Shown: positions 32,496-40,877, counted from the first letter of the stretch. The stretch is 64,000 nt of DNA from UMGS1696 sp045643285 (GCA_045643285.1 JAZUKN010000101.1:62001-126000); one strand, 5' to 3'. The notes: generated from the sequence alone by a model not told the origin. Program-made: numbers and translations.

Positions 32496-34448
32496 ATGGC
32501 AGAAAAAGGAAAATTCTACATCACGACGCCGATATACTACCCGTCGAGCAATCTTCATATCGGACACGCTTACTGCACCGTGGCGACGGACACAATGGCG
32601 CGCTACAAGAGACTTCAGGGCTACGATGTTCTCTTCCTCACGGGTACGGACGAGCACGGTCTGAAGATCGAAGAAAAAGCAAAAGCCGCAGGCATCACGC
32701 CGAAGCAGTTTGTCGACAACATCGTCGAAGGACCGCGCGGCGTAAAGGACCTCTGGAAGCTGATGAACATCTCCTACGACCGCTTCATCCGCACGACCGA
32801 CGATTATCACGCGCAGTCGATACAGAAGATATTCAATCTGATGTACGAAAAGGGAGATATCTACAAGAGCTCCTACACGGGAATGTACTGCACGCCGTGC
32901 GAGAGCTTCTGGACCGAAAGTCAGCTCGTCGACGGCAAATGCCCCGATTGCGGACGCGAAGTTCATCCTGCCGAAGAAGAAGCATACTTCTTCCGTATGT
33001 CAAAATACGCGCCGAGAGTGCGTGAGCTTCTGCTCTCCGGTGATTTTCTCGAACCCGCGTCCCGTGTAAACGAAATGGTCAACAACTTCATCGACTGCGA
33101 GGGCGGACTTCAGGACCTCTGCATTTCCCGTACCACATTCACATGGGGAATACCTGTTGACTTCGATCCGAAGCACGTTGTCTACGTCTGGCTTGACGCG
33201 CTGTTCAACTACACGACCGCGCTCGGACTCTATAACGACAAATATAACGACTACGAAAAGTACTGGCCGGCTGACGTTCACTTCATCGGTAAGGAGATCG
33301 TCCGCTTCCACTCGATCTACTGGCCTGCATTCCTGATGTCGCTTGACTTGCCGCTTCCGAAGAAGATCTTCGGTCACGGCTGGCTCAATTTCAACGGCGA
33401 AAAAATGTCGAAATCGCGCGGAAATGTGGTCGACCCGTACATTCTCGCAGAACGCTACGGCGTTGACGCGCTCCGTTACTTCTTAATGCGCGACTTCCCG
33501 TTCGGCTCAGACGGCAACTTCTCGAACGAGCTTCTGTTCTCGCGTATCAATACAGATCTTGCGAACGACCTCGGCAACCTCGTTTCCCGTACCGTCGCCA
33601 TGGTCGAAAAATACTTCGGCGGCGCGCTTCCGACTGAGAGAGAAGCCGATCCCGTGGACGACGAAATGCTCGCCATGGTGGCAGGACTGCGCGACGTTTA
33701 CGAAGAACAAATGGAGAAATTCGCGTTCCAGAACGGACTTGCCGAAATCTTCAAGGTCATATCCCGTGCGAATAAATATATAGACGAAACGGCACCGTGG
33801 GCGCTCGCAAAGGATGAAAAGAAGCGCGCGCGCCTTGCGACTGTCATGTATAATCTTCTTGAAACGATCCGTATCTGTGCCGTTCTTCTCCAGCCCGTGC
33901 TGACCGAATCGACGCAGAAGATATTCGCCCAGATCGGCGCAGGTGACGCTACGACTTGGGACTCTGCCGCACAGTTCGGTGTACTTCCGGCTGACGTGAA
34001 AGTCACAAAGGGCGAGACGCTGTTCCCGAGAATCGACGTTCAGAAAGAGCTCGAAGAGCTTGAAAAGCTCCAGAAGAAGCCTCAAGAGCCGAAAGCAGAC
34101 GCAAAGCCCGAAAAGCCCGAAGGTATCGCGCAGATCGGCATCGACGACTTCATGGGAGTAGAGCTTCGCACGGCCGAGATAAAGACCTGCGAGAAGATAC
34201 CGAAAGCGAAGAAGCTCTTAAAGCTGACCGTTGACCTCGGTTACGAAGAACGCACGGTCTGCTCCGGAATCGCAAAATTCTACGAGCCCGAAGCACTCAT
34301 CGGAAAGAAAATCATCCTTGTCGCTAACCTCAAACCTGCGGTTCTCTGCGGTATAGAATCGAACGGAATGATCCTCGCGTCCGGGGAAGAGACGGTCCGC
34401 GTCGTGTTCCTCGATCCCGAAACACCGCTCGGCGAAAGAGTCAGATAA
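32496..34448 (+). CDS. metG: Methionyl-tRNA synthetase
   Basis: A 650-residue class I synthetase with the C-terminal tRNA-binding (EMAPII-like) domain. HIGH is intact as SSNLHIGHAY, the KMSKS loop as KMSKSRGN, and the zinc knuckle as CTPCESFW..CPDCG. A lysine/proline-rich linker near residue 530 leads to the tRNA-binding domain beginning IGIDDFMGVELRTAEI. The stop codon overlaps the tatD start by one base. The metG-tatD order is that of Bacillus metS-yabD. Confidence 0.97.
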   Translation: MAEKGKFYITTPIYYPSSNLHIGHAYCTVATDTMARYKRLQGYDVLFLTGTDEHGLKIEEKAKAAGITPKQFVDNIVEGPRGVKDLWKLMNISYDRFIRTTDDYHAQSIQKIFNLMYEKGDIYKSSYTGMYCTPCESFWTESQLVDGKCPDCGREVHPAEEEAYFFRMSKYAPRVRELLLSGDFLEPASRVNEMVNNFIDCEGGLQDLCISRTTFTWGIPVDFDPKHVVYVWLDALFNYTTALGLYNDKYNDYEKYWPADVHFIGKEIVRFHSIYWPAFLMSLDLPLPKKIFGHGWLNFNGEKMSKSRGNVVDPYILAERYGVDALRYFLMRDFPFGSDGNFSNELLFSRINTDLANDLGNLVSRTVAMVEKYFGGALPTEREADPVDDEMLAMVAGLRDVYEEQMEKFAFQNGLAEIFKVISRANKYIDETAPWALAKDEKKRARLATVMYNLLETIRICAVLLQPVLTESTQKIFAQIGAGDATTWDSAAQFGVLPADVKVTKGETLFPRIDVQKELEELEKLQKKPQEPKADAKPEKPEGIAQIGIDDFMGVELRTAEIKTCEKIPKAKKLLKLTVDLGYEERTVCSGIAKFYEPEALIGKKIILVANLKPAVLCGIESNGMILASGEETVRVVFLDPETPLGERVR

Positions 34449-35236
34449 TGCAATTATTCGATTCACACGCGCACTACGACGACCGCCGTTTTGACGAAGA
34501 ATTTGACGGCGGCGGACGCGGCGCACTACTGAAAGCACACTCGCTCGGAGTGGAATATATAGCAAACATCGGCTCGTCGATCCGCACGTCCGAAAACTCC
34601 GTCGCGCTTGCCGAAGAGTTCCCGTTCGTCGTTGCGGCAGTGGGCATCCACCCGTCCGACGCGCAGGAAATACCGGCAGGCGAGACAGACCGAGCGCTTG
34701 CGCGGATAGAAGAGCTTGCACACCACGAAAAAGTCCGCGCAATCGGGGAGATCGGCTACGACTACCACTGGGAGCCTGTCGATAAAGAGCGGCAGACGTA
34801 CTTCTTCGACGCACAAATGGAAATTGCGAAAAGGGCAGGGCTGCCGGTGATCATCCACTCGCGCGACGCCATGGGAGATACGTTCGATCTTCTCGCGCGG
34901 CATTCCGAAGTGACGGGAACGCTCCACTCGTACAGCGGACACGCGGAAGGCGCACGTCAGCTTGCGGCGAAGGGGTGGTATATATCATTCTCCGGTCCCG
35001 TGACGTACAAAAACGCGAACAAGGTGAAAGAATCCGCGGCGGCTGTCCCGTCAGACAGAATACTGATAGAGACGGACTGCCCGTATCTGCCGCCCGTTCC
35101 GCACAGAGGAGAGACGAACTATTCGGGCTACCTCCACTACACCTGCGAGGCAGTCGCCGAGATACGCGGCATCACACCCGACGAAGCTGCACGGCTGACA
35201 TGCGAGAACGCAAAACGGTTTTACGGAATTGAATAA
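34448..35236 (+). CDS. tatD: TatD-family metal-dependent hydrolase/DNase
   Basis: A 262-residue TIM-barrel hydrolase. Metal ligands are visible in LFDSHAHYDD, AIGEIGYDYHW (glutamate), PVIIHSRDA, GTLHSYSG and LIETDCPYLPP. Members are 3'-5' DNases or related phosphoesterases acting in the cytosol. It is coupled to metG by a one-base stop/start overlap and followed by a strong terminator. Confidence 0.93.
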   Translation: MQLFDSHAHYDDRRFDEEFDGGGRGALLKAHSLGVEYIANIGSSIRTSENSVALAEEFPFVVAAVGIHPSDAQEIPAGETDRALARIEELAHHEKVRAIGEIGYDYHWEPVDKERQTYFFDAQMEIAKRAGLPVIIHSRDAMGDTFDLLARHSEVTGTLHSYSGHAEGARQLAAKGWYISFSGPVTYKNANKVKESAAAVPSDRILIETDCPYLPPVPHRGETNYSGYLHYTCEAVAEIRGITPDEAARLTCENAKRFYGIE

Positions 35237-35240
35237 TTGA

Positions 35241-35275
35241 AAAAGACGGAAGAATTGTTTTCTTCCGTCTTTTTG
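35241..35275 (+). terminator. Terminator after metG-tatD
   Basis: AAAAGACGGAAGA (35241-35253) pairs perfectly with TCTTCCGTCTTTT (35261-35273), then T and G. Confidence 0.88.
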
Positions 35276-35277
35276 TG

Positions 35278-35500
35278 TGAAGCTCGACGCAGTCCCTCAA
35301 TCTGTCTGCCGCTATAAAAACAAAGTCCACAAAAGTGGACAAATTCCGCGCAGGATTCGTGACCTGCCGCTTATTGCCTACGGCAAACGCTGCGAGCTTC
35401 CCGTTGATAAATGCAGGTTTACAGTTTAGTGAGAAGCTCGATGCAGTTCCTCAATCTGTCTGCCGCATATAAAAATAAAGTCCACAAAAGTGGACTTTAT
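35278..35500. repeat. Tandem duplication next to tRNA-Gln
   Basis: A 60-bp block (GAAGCTCGAYGCAGTYCCTC, a CTGTCTGCCGC stretch and the AAAGTCCAC-aaaa-GTGGAC hairpin) occurs at about 35278-35340 and again at 35432-35497. After the first copy a CGCAGGATTCGTGACCTGC stretch resembles the tRNA T-arm found after the second copy, so the first unit looks like a decayed duplicate. The hairpin in the second copy, followed by TTTAT, is also the likely tRNA 3' terminator region. Confidence 0.65.
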
Positions 35501-35508
35501 TTTTATAC

Positions 35509-35579
35509 AGGGGTAGCAGGATTCGGACCTGCGAATACAGCAGTCAAAGTGCTGTGTCTTACCGCTTGACGATACCCCT
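35509..35579 (-). tRNA. tRNA-Gln (anticodon UUG)
   Basis: Minus-strand cloverleaf: acceptor AGGGGTA/TACCCCT, D-arm GTC..GAC, anticodon stem CAGCA-CTTTGAC-TGCTG with anticodon TTG, and T-arm GCAGG-TTCGAAT-CCTGC. The 71-nt body has no encoded CCA. Confidence 0.93.
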
Positions 35580-35634
35580 ATTTGCGTGAATTATATCACA
35601 TCTGTGTGGAAATGTCAATACAAAACCGCGTTAA

Positions 35635-35672
35635 CTCAAAAAATCTCACGCCCGAGGACGTGAGATTTTTCA
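35635..35672. terminator. Terminator after pfp, bidirectional
   Basis: AAATCTCACG (35641-35650) pairs with CGTGAGATTT (35659-35668), with T-runs on both sides. Confidence 0.8.
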
Positions 35673-35703
35673 CATTTCTTATTCTCTATTCACTATTATT
35701 TCT

Positions 35704-36960
35704 TCACTCGATCACAAACTGCACCGGCAGACCGTCCTTCCATACGGGCGTCGATTCTCCTACGATAAGCGGACGGATGTATTCGAGACATTCGTCTGTC
35801 ACATCGTTGCCGGCTTCGTTTATGAAGTCTCTCGGAACGGCTCGGACAGCGTTTGCGATTTTCGTAACGTCTGTCGGCTCGTAGGCGATCCCGTATTTCT
35901 CGCCGCCTTTGCGCTTCATCGCTATCATCGCGCCCGTGATGCCCGTCGATGCCGCATTTACTGCAGTTTTGCCGCAGTTCACGGATTCGTCAAGGTCGGT
36001 CTTCGACGTGAGATGAGCCGCACAACGCTGGGGAAGATTCAGCTCAATAGAGCGTACCTTGCAGCCGAAATGCTCTTTTACAGCCATTTCAAGCGCTTTC
36101 GCCGTGCCTGCGAGATATTTGTGACCGAATACGTCCGTTGCACCGCTTTGCGATCCCTCTCCGACATAGTGACCGTCGGCGAATCTCGCGCCCTCGGAAA
36201 CCGCTACAACGATGTTCGGGTGTACCTTGAAAGCCTCTTCGATGTCGCGGAAGAATCCGTCCATTGAGAAATCAACTTCGGGGAGATAAACATAGTCGGT
36301 CTTTATGCCGTTTATTACTCTCGGAAGAGCTGCTGCTGCTGTCAGCCAACCTGCGTCGCGTCCCATTATCTCAACTATCGTTACGGCTTTAACCGTGTAG
36401 ACGGAGCAGTCGCGGATTATCTCCTGCATCGTAGTTGCGATGTACTTCGCGGCTGAACCGAAGCCCGGTGTATGATCCGTGCCGTCGAGGTCGTTGTCGA
36501 TAGTCTTCGGAACACCCATGACGCGCATCTCGTAGTCGGAGGTGCGGAGGTATTCCGTCAGCTTTGCAACGGTGTCCATGGAATCGTTGCCGCCGATGTA
36601 GAAGAAATAGCGGATGTCGTATTTTTTGAACAGTGAAACGAGATTTTCAAAGAACGCAGGGTCGTCCGACGGCTTCGGGAGCTTCTTTCTGCAAGAGCCG
36701 AGCGCGGACGCCGGAGTCGTGATGAGCTGATTCAGCTTGTACTCGTCGAGAGTGCCGTCGCCTTTGTCAAAAAGCGCGCCGAGATCGCACATTCTTTCTC
36801 CGATGAAGCCCTCGATGCCGTTACGCATACCGTAGAGCTTTGTTATCGAATCCTTGTTTGAGAAAAATCCGCTTATTACTCCTGCAAGGGAGGCGTTGAT
36901 TGCCGCAGTAGGTCCGCCGGACTGTCCGACGACTGCCGCACCGCGAAGAATTTTATCCAT
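35704..36960 (-). CDS. pfp: Phosphofructokinase, pyrophosphate-dependent type
   Basis: A 418-residue enzyme phosphorylating fructose-6-phosphate in glycolysis. The N-terminus (VVGQSGGPTAAINASLAGVI), the GGNDSMDT loop and PKTIDNDLDGTDHTPGFGSA are conserved. The second aspartate of the GG-N-D-S loop and the lysine in PKTIDND are the residues that in this family select pyrophosphate over ATP. Reversible PPi use is common in anaerobic Clostridia. A consensus promoter precedes it and a terminator follows, so it is a single-gene unit. Confidence 0.88.
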   Translation of the reverse strand: MDKILRGAAVVGQSGGPTAAINASLAGVISGFFSNKDSITKLYGMRNGIEGFIGERMCDLGALFDKGDGTLDEYKLNQLITTPASALGSCRKKLPKPSDDPAFFENLVSLFKKYDIRYFFYIGGNDSMDTVAKLTEYLRTSDYEMRVMGVPKTIDNDLDGTDHTPGFGSAAKYIATTMQEIIRDCSVYTVKAVTIVEIMGRDAGWLTAAAALPRVINGIKTDYVYLPEVDFSMDGFFRDIEEAFKVHPNIVVAVSEGARFADGHYVGEGSQSGATDVFGHKYLAGTAKALEMAVKEHFGCKVRSIELNLPQRCAAHLTSKTDLDESVNCGKTAVNAASTGITGAMIAMKRKGGEKYGIAYEPTDVTKIANAVRAVPRDFINEAGNDVTDECLEYIRPLIVGESTPVWKDGLPVQFVIE

Positions 36961-37009
36961 GGCAGTGTCCTCTTTTCAGTTGTTTTTTGTCATATCATGT
37001 TCATTCCAT

Positions 37010-37038
37010 ATAATAGCACAACGCGCGCGCCGTGTCAA
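37010..37038 (-). promoter_or_regulatory. SigA-type promoter of pfp
   Basis: Minus strand TTGACA (37038-37033), 17 bp, TATTAT (37015-37010), about 50 bp ahead of the ATG. Confidence 0.82.
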
Positions 37039-37144
37039 CCGAAGAAAGCGTAACTTTTTTTCTGTCGGTGCCATATTGTGACACGTTTTTCATAAACTGC
37101 CGTATATAATGTACGCAGAACGACTGAAAGGCATGGACTAAAAA

Positions 37145-37492
37145 ATGACAGGAGAAGAAAACGAGGTAAGAACGATCATGAACGGCGGCACGATGACCGT
37201 GATGCTCGGCGGCGACATCGACCACCATAACGCACGCGAGATACGCGGCAAGATCGACACGAAAATGTTCATCGCTCGTCCGGATGAGCTTGTGCTCGAT
37301 CTTTCGCAGGTCTGCTTTATGGATTCGTCGGGACTCGGGCTGATACTCGGGCGGTACTCAAAGGCGACGGAACTCGGAATCGGCTTCAGAGTAGTGAATC
37401 CGTCGGCGGAGATACGGCGCATCCTCGATCTTGCGGGGACGGAAAGGCTTATCATTATTGACAACACATACAGAAAAGGAGAGAAGATCTGA
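37145..37492 (+). CDS. spoIIAA: Anti-sigma F factor antagonist
   Basis: A 115-residue STAS-domain protein that releases SigF from SpoIIAB in the forespore when unphosphorylated. The phosphoserine region is DLSQVCFMDSSGLGLILGRY; the rest follows the four-helix STAS fold. It is the first gene of the spoIIA operon, with spoIIAB starting at the base after its stop codon. No convincing SigH promoter was read upstream; only a TATAAT at 37105 is seen. Confidence 0.95.
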   Translation: MTGEENEVRTIMNGGTMTVMLGGDIDHHNAREIRGKIDTKMFIARPDELVLDLSQVCFMDSSGLGLILGRYSKATELGIGFRVVNPSAEIRRILDLAGTERLIIIDNTYRKGEKI

Positions 37493-37945
37493 ATGAGAAA
37501 GAAAATCGAAACGGTGAACGAGACGCGCGTGATGTTCCCGTCGTACTCGGTGAACGAGGCGTTTGCGCGGTCTGTCGCGGCGGCGTTCTGCGCTCAGATG
37601 AACCCGACCTACGACGAGCTGTCGGACATCAAATGTGCGGTGTCGGAGGCGGTGACAAACGCCGTAGTCCACGGCTACAGGGACAAGATCGGCGAGATCA
37701 CAATGATACTGAAAATGACAGGCGAGAGGGTACTGCACATCGAGATACGCGACAAAGGGTGCGGCATCCCGAACATTGAAGAAGCTATGCGTCCTCTTTA
37801 CACGACGTCTCCCGACGACGAGCGGAGCGGCATGGGATTCACGATAATCGAAAACTTCATGGATTCGCTCAGAGTCGCGTCCGCTGTAGGAAAAGGAACG
37901 AGAGTTATTATGACAAAGAAGCTGTCGAAGCTGCCGAGAAGATGA
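37493..37945 (+). CDS. spoIIAB: Anti-sigma F factor/serine kinase
   Basis: A 150-residue GHKL-fold kinase that binds SigF and phosphorylates SpoIIAA. The N-box is SEAVTNAVVHGY, G1 is DKGCGIP and G2 is SGMGFTI. Its start directly abuts the spoIIAA stop, and sigF follows 45 bp later, the standard three-gene sporulation switch acting just after septation. Confidence 0.95.
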   Translation: MRKKIETVNETRVMFPSYSVNEAFARSVAAAFCAQMNPTYDELSDIKCAVSEAVTNAVVHGYRDKIGEITMILKMTGERVLHIEIRDKGCGIPNIEEAMRPLYTTSPDDERSGMGFTIIENFMDSLRVASAVGKGTRVIMTKKLSKLPRR

Positions 37946-37990
37946 TACATAGCGGATTTTTCCGCGAAAAAAAGACAGGCGGTAAATGAC

Positions 37991-38713
37991 ATGGCAGACA
38001 CGGCATATAAAGACACGGCAGAATATCTGAGACGGTACGCTGACGGGGAAAACGAGCTTGAGGGCGCGATAATGGAGCAGAACATCGGGCTTGTGAACGG
38101 GATAGCGTACCGTTTCCGTGGGAGAGGAGCTGACTTTGAGGATTTAAAACAGATAGGCTCGATAGGACTCTTAAAGGCGATACGCAGCTTTGACGCAGAC
38201 AGGGGCTTTGCGTTCTCGACTTACGCCGTGCCGCTCATCATCGGGGAAATAAGGCGATTCCTCAGAGACGACGGCACTGTGAAAGTCTCACGCGGACAGA
38301 AGCGGCTTGGCGCTATCCTGATGCACGAGAGGGAGAAGATCATCTCGGAAACGGGAGAAGAGCCGCGCCTTTCGACTCTCGCCGAAAAAGCAGGAGTGAC
38401 GCCGGAAGAAGCGGCGGAAGCACTCGATGCGTCGTCCCCCGTGCGGTCGCTGTCGGAAAAAATCGGCGAAGACGGCTTTTCGCTCGGCGACGTGATACCG
38501 TCGGAGGACGAGCTTTCAAAAACGGTTGAGAAGCTCGCTCTTAACGAGGTCATCGGCTCACTTCCGCCGCTCTGGAGGAAAATAATCGTGCTTCGCTATT
38601 TCCGCGAGCTGTCTCAGCAGGAGACGGCAGACGCGCTCGGTCTTACGCAGGTGAAGATCTCAAGGGAAGAGAAAAAGATCTTCGCCGAAATGAGGAAACG
38701 GCTGGGAGAGTGA
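37991..38713 (+). CDS. sigF: Sporulation sigma factor SigF
   Basis: A 240-residue forespore sigma factor. Region 2 shows FEDLKQIGSIGLLKAIRSFD and FSTYAVPLIIGEIRRFLRDDGTVKVSR; region 4 shows LNEVIGSLPPLWRKIIVLRYFRELSQQETADALGLTQVKISREEKKI. The length and motif order fit SigF (SpoIIAC), and the operon position confirms it over SigG. The stop codon is followed within 11 bases by a linker-hairpin array. Confidence 0.95.
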   Translation: MADTAYKDTAEYLRRYADGENELEGAIMEQNIGLVNGIAYRFRGRGADFEDLKQIGSIGLLKAIRSFDADRGFAFSTYAVPLIIGEIRRFLRDDGTVKVSRGQKRLGAILMHEREKIISETGEEPRLSTLAEKAGVTPEEAAEALDASSPVRSLSEKIGEDGFSLGDVIPSEDELSKTVEKLALNEVIGSLPPLWRKIIVLRYFRELSQQETADALGLTQVKISREEKKIFAEMRKRLGE

Positions 38714-38723
38714 CAAAGGTGCG

Positions 38724-38792
38724 GTGAAATAACGCTTCGCGTTGTGAAATTGTCACTTCGTGACAGTGAAATACGTCTGCGGCGTGTGGAAT
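38724..38792 (+). repeat. Linker-hairpin array B (GTGAAAT), left flank of the XRE/TM2 cassette
   Basis: GTGAAAT at 38724, 38744 and 38766 and a degenerate GTGGAAT at 38786 alternate with AACGC-TTC-GCGTT, TGTCAC-TTC-GTGACA and ACGTC-TGC-GGCGT. It starts just after the sigF stop codon. Confidence 0.85.
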
Positions 38793-38813
38793 TTTTGTTT
38801 TAATAACTGAAAA

Positions 38814-38857
38814 GCAAAACGGTGATAATCGTTGATCATCACCGTTTTGCTTTTTTT
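38814..38857. terminator. Terminator between spoIIA side and TM2 gene
   Basis: A 13-bp perfect stem, GCAAAACGGTGAT (38814-38826) with ATCACCGTTTTGC (38838-38850), then TTTTTTT on the plus strand; it overlaps the last codon of the TM2 gene. Confidence 0.85.
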
Positions 38858-39074
38858 AGTTCATTTGCCAATCTGAAACCGTAAGTCCTTCTGCATCCGT
38901 AAATTTACCGGTGCATATCTGAATAAAATCAACTATCGTTCCGACGCCTAAGCATCCGACTGTCAAAAGCCAGATAACGCCTGTACCGTTTTTGCCTACG
39001 TAGAAACGGTGTATACCGAGACCGCCGAGGAAGAAGCACAAAAGTAATGCGACCAAACGGGATTTGTTTGACAT
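38856..39074 (-). CDS. TM2-domain small membrane protein
   Basis: A 72-residue protein that is almost entirely one TM2 domain: LVALLLCFFLGGLGIHRFYVGK, a turn, then GVIWLLTVGCLGVGTIVDFIQI, giving two membrane helices with a short loop. Function is unknown; such proteins are often attached to signalling or phage-exclusion-type small loci. It has a perfect consensus promoter and is transcribed away from the XRE gene. Both genes are enclosed by inverted linker-hairpin arrays. Confidence 0.85.
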   Translation of the reverse strand: MSNKSRLVALLLCFFLGGLGIHRFYVGKNGTGVIWLLTVGCLGVGTIVDFIQICTGKFTDAEGLTVSDWQMN

Positions 39075-39132
39075 ATTTTTCCCCTTTCTGTATATTTCAA
39101 ATTATTTTCGGAATGTTTTGAAAACAATCTGA

Positions 39133-39195
39133 TGTATACATTATATAACGCCAAAGTCTATTTGTCAATATATTTATTCATATATAATGTGTACA
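39133..39195. promoter_or_regulatory. Inverted-repeat operator candidate over divergent promoters
   Basis: TGTATACATTATATA (39133-39147) and TATATAATGTGTACA (39181-39195) are inverted copies with 14 of 15 matches, 33 bp apart. The left arm contains the TM2 gene -10 box, and the right arm contains a TATAAT (39183-39188) facing the XRE gene. Confidence 0.65.
39140..39168 (-). promoter_or_regulatory. Perfect consensus promoter of the TM2 gene
   Basis: Minus strand TTGACA (39168-39163), 17 bp, TATAAT (39145-39140). Confidence 0.85.
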
Positions 39196-39238
39196 TGGGA
39201 TAAAATTTGCGATTCGGCGAGAGGGGAGACATGAAAAA

Positions 39239-39454
39239 ATGACATTGAGAATTCTTGATATTTTGCGGGAAAAAGGTAAAACAAAATATTGGCTCTATAT
39301 TCAGCTCGGGTTGAGCTATCAGAATTTTAACCGTATTGTCAATAACCAAACAAGCGGAATCAAATTCGATAATCTGAAAACTCTGTGTGACATTCTTGAG
39401 TGTACGCCGAACGACTTGTTTGAAGAGTTCTACCAAAAGAATGACAGAAAATAA
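39239..39454 (+). CDS. XRE (Cro/C1)-type small regulator
   Basis: A 71-residue helix-turn-helix protein with the short Cro/C1 pattern: LDILREKGKTKYWLYIQLGLSYQNFNRIVNNQ, then FDNLKTLCDILECTPNDLFEEF. It is of the YozG type that lacks any extra domain. The ribosome site is modest (GAGGGGAG about 10 bases upstream). It is divergent from the TM2 gene across an inverted-repeat operator candidate and likely regulates both. A terminator follows. Confidence 0.85.
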   Translation: MTLRILDILREKGKTKYWLYIQLGLSYQNFNRIVNNQTSGIKFDNLKTLCDILECTPNDLFEEFYQKNDRK

Positions 39455-39474
39455 TATCGATTTGTTTAATCAAA

Positions 39475-39504
39475 AAATCTGTATCGGAAGATACAGATTT
39501 TTTT
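39475..39504 (+). terminator. Terminator after the XRE gene
   Basis: AAATCTGTATC-GGAA-GATACAGATTT is a perfect 11-bp stem with a GGAA loop, followed by TTTT. Confidence 0.88.
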
Positions 39505-39512
39505 ACATTAAC

Positions 39513-39594
39513 TTTTGCGAAGCAAAAATATCACACGCCGCAGGCGTATTTCACTACGCACAGCGCAATTTCACAACGTGAAGCGTTATTTCAC
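39513..39594 (-). repeat. Linker-hairpin array B', inverted right flank
   Basis: The inverted linker ATTTCAC (ATATCAC at 39528, then 39548, 39568, 39588) alternates with TTTTGC-GAA-GCAAAA, ACGCC-GCA-GGCGT, TACGCACAGCGCA and AACGT-GAA-GCGTT. The last linker contains the serS stop codon. Confidence 0.85.
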
Positions 39595-40877
39595 TTTCTC
39601 GGAACGAGAACCTCTTTTCCTCCCATGTACGGGCGAAGGACTTCGGGGATCTTGACCGAGCCGTCTGCCTGGAGGTTGTTTTCGAGGAACGCGATGAGCA
39701 TTCTCGGCGGAGCGACGACCGTGTTGTTCAGCGTGTGTGCAAGATACTTCTTGCCGCCGTCGTTCACGCGGATCTTAAGTCTTCTTGCCTGAGCGTCGCC
39801 GAGGTTGGAGCAGGAGCCGACCTCAAAGTATTTCTTCTGTCTCGGGGACCATGCTTCAACGTCGCAGGACTTGACCTTGAGGTCGGCGAGGTCGCCGGAG
39901 CAGCATTCAAGCGTACGGACGGGAATATCGAGCGAGCGGAAGAAGTCTACGGTGTTCTGCCAGAGTCTGTCGTACCACATCTTCGAGTCTTCCGGCTTGC
40001 ATATTACGATCATTTCCTGCTTCTCGAACTGGTGGATTCTGTAAACGCCTCTCTCTTCGATGCCGTGCGCGCCCTTTTCCTTGCGGAAGCAGGGAGAATA
40101 CGACGTGAGCGTGTAGGGAAGCTCCTCTGCCGGTACGATCTGGTCGATGAACTTGCCTATCATTGAGTGCTCGGACGTGCCGATCAGATAGAGGTCCTCG
40201 CCCTCGATCTTGTACATCATTGCGTCCATGTCGGTCTGGCTCATAACGCCCTCAACGACGTTGCCGTGGATCATGTACGGCGGAATGACGTAGGTGAAGC
40301 CGCGGTCGATCATGAAGTCGCGTGCGTAGGAGAGGCAGGCGGAATGGAGGCGTGCGATGTCGCCGGTGAGGTAGTAGAATCCGTTGCCTGCAACGCGGCG
40401 TGCGGCGTCAAGGTCGATACCGGAGAAAGATTCCATTATATCAGCGTGGTAAGGTATCTCGAAATCGGGAACGACGGGTTCGCCGAATTTTTCGATCTCG
40501 ACGTTCATGGAGTCGTCCTTGCCGATCGGAACGGACGGGTCGATGATGTTCGGGATCTGGAGCATGATCTTTCTGATCTTCTCAGCAAGCTCGCCTTCGA
40601 GCTGTTCGCATTCTGCGAGACGGGCTGCCTGTTTTGCGACTTCGGCTTTTACAGCTTCTGCCTCGTCCTTTTTGCCCTGTCCCATGAGCGCTCCGATCTG
40701 CTTCGAGAGCTTGTTGCGGCTGCCGCGAAGACTGTCAGCTTCTGCGATGATCGAGCGGTTTTCTTCGTCAAGCGCGATGACCTCGTCGACGAGCGGGAAC
40801 TTGTAGTCCTGGAATTTCTTCTTGATGTTTTCTTTTACGATGTCCGGATTTTCGCGGACGAATTTCATGTCAAGCAT
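39591..40877 (-). CDS. serS: Seryl-tRNA synthetase
   Basis: A 428-residue class II synthetase. The N-terminal coiled-coil arm (about 25-105) is clear, followed by the catalytic core with motif 2 (FRKEKGAHGIEERGVYRIHQFEKQEM) and motif 3 (NNTVVAPPRMLIAFLEN). The length is standard. No T-box leader was recognised; the promoter candidate (TATAAT at 40927-40922, minus) has a weak -35. Its stop codon lies in the last unit of a linker-hairpin array. Confidence 0.97.
   Translation of the reverse strand: MLDMKFVRENPDIVKENIKKKFQDYKFPLVDEVIALDEENRSIIAEADSLRGSRNKLSKQIGALMGQGKKDEAEAVKAEVAKQAARLAECEQLEGELAEKIRKIMLQIPNIIDPSVPIGKDDSMNVEIEKFGEPVVPDFEIPYHADIMESFSGIDLDAARRVAGNGFYYLTGDIARLHSACLSYARDFMIDRGFTYVIPPYMIHGNVVEGVMSQTDMDAMMYKIEGEDLYLIGTSEHSMIGKFIDQIVPAEELPYTLTSYSPCFRKEKGAHGIEERGVYRIHQFEKQEMIVICKPEDSKMWYDRLWQNTVDFFRSLDIPVRTLECCSGDLADLKVKSCDVEAWSPRQKKYFEVGSCSNLGDAQARRLKIRVNDGGKKYLAHTLNNTVVAPPRMLIAFLENNLQADGSVKIPEVLRPYMGGKEVLVPRK

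Noticed and set aside
36961..37144. SigH promoter of the spoIIA operon
   Set aside because: No convincing AGGA-type -35 with a GAAT-type -10 could be placed; only an isolated TATAAT at 37105-37110 is present.
38724..38792. rho-independent terminator for sigF formed by the array
   Set aside because: The array hairpins have no T-runs; the clear terminator is the 13-bp stem at 38814-38857.
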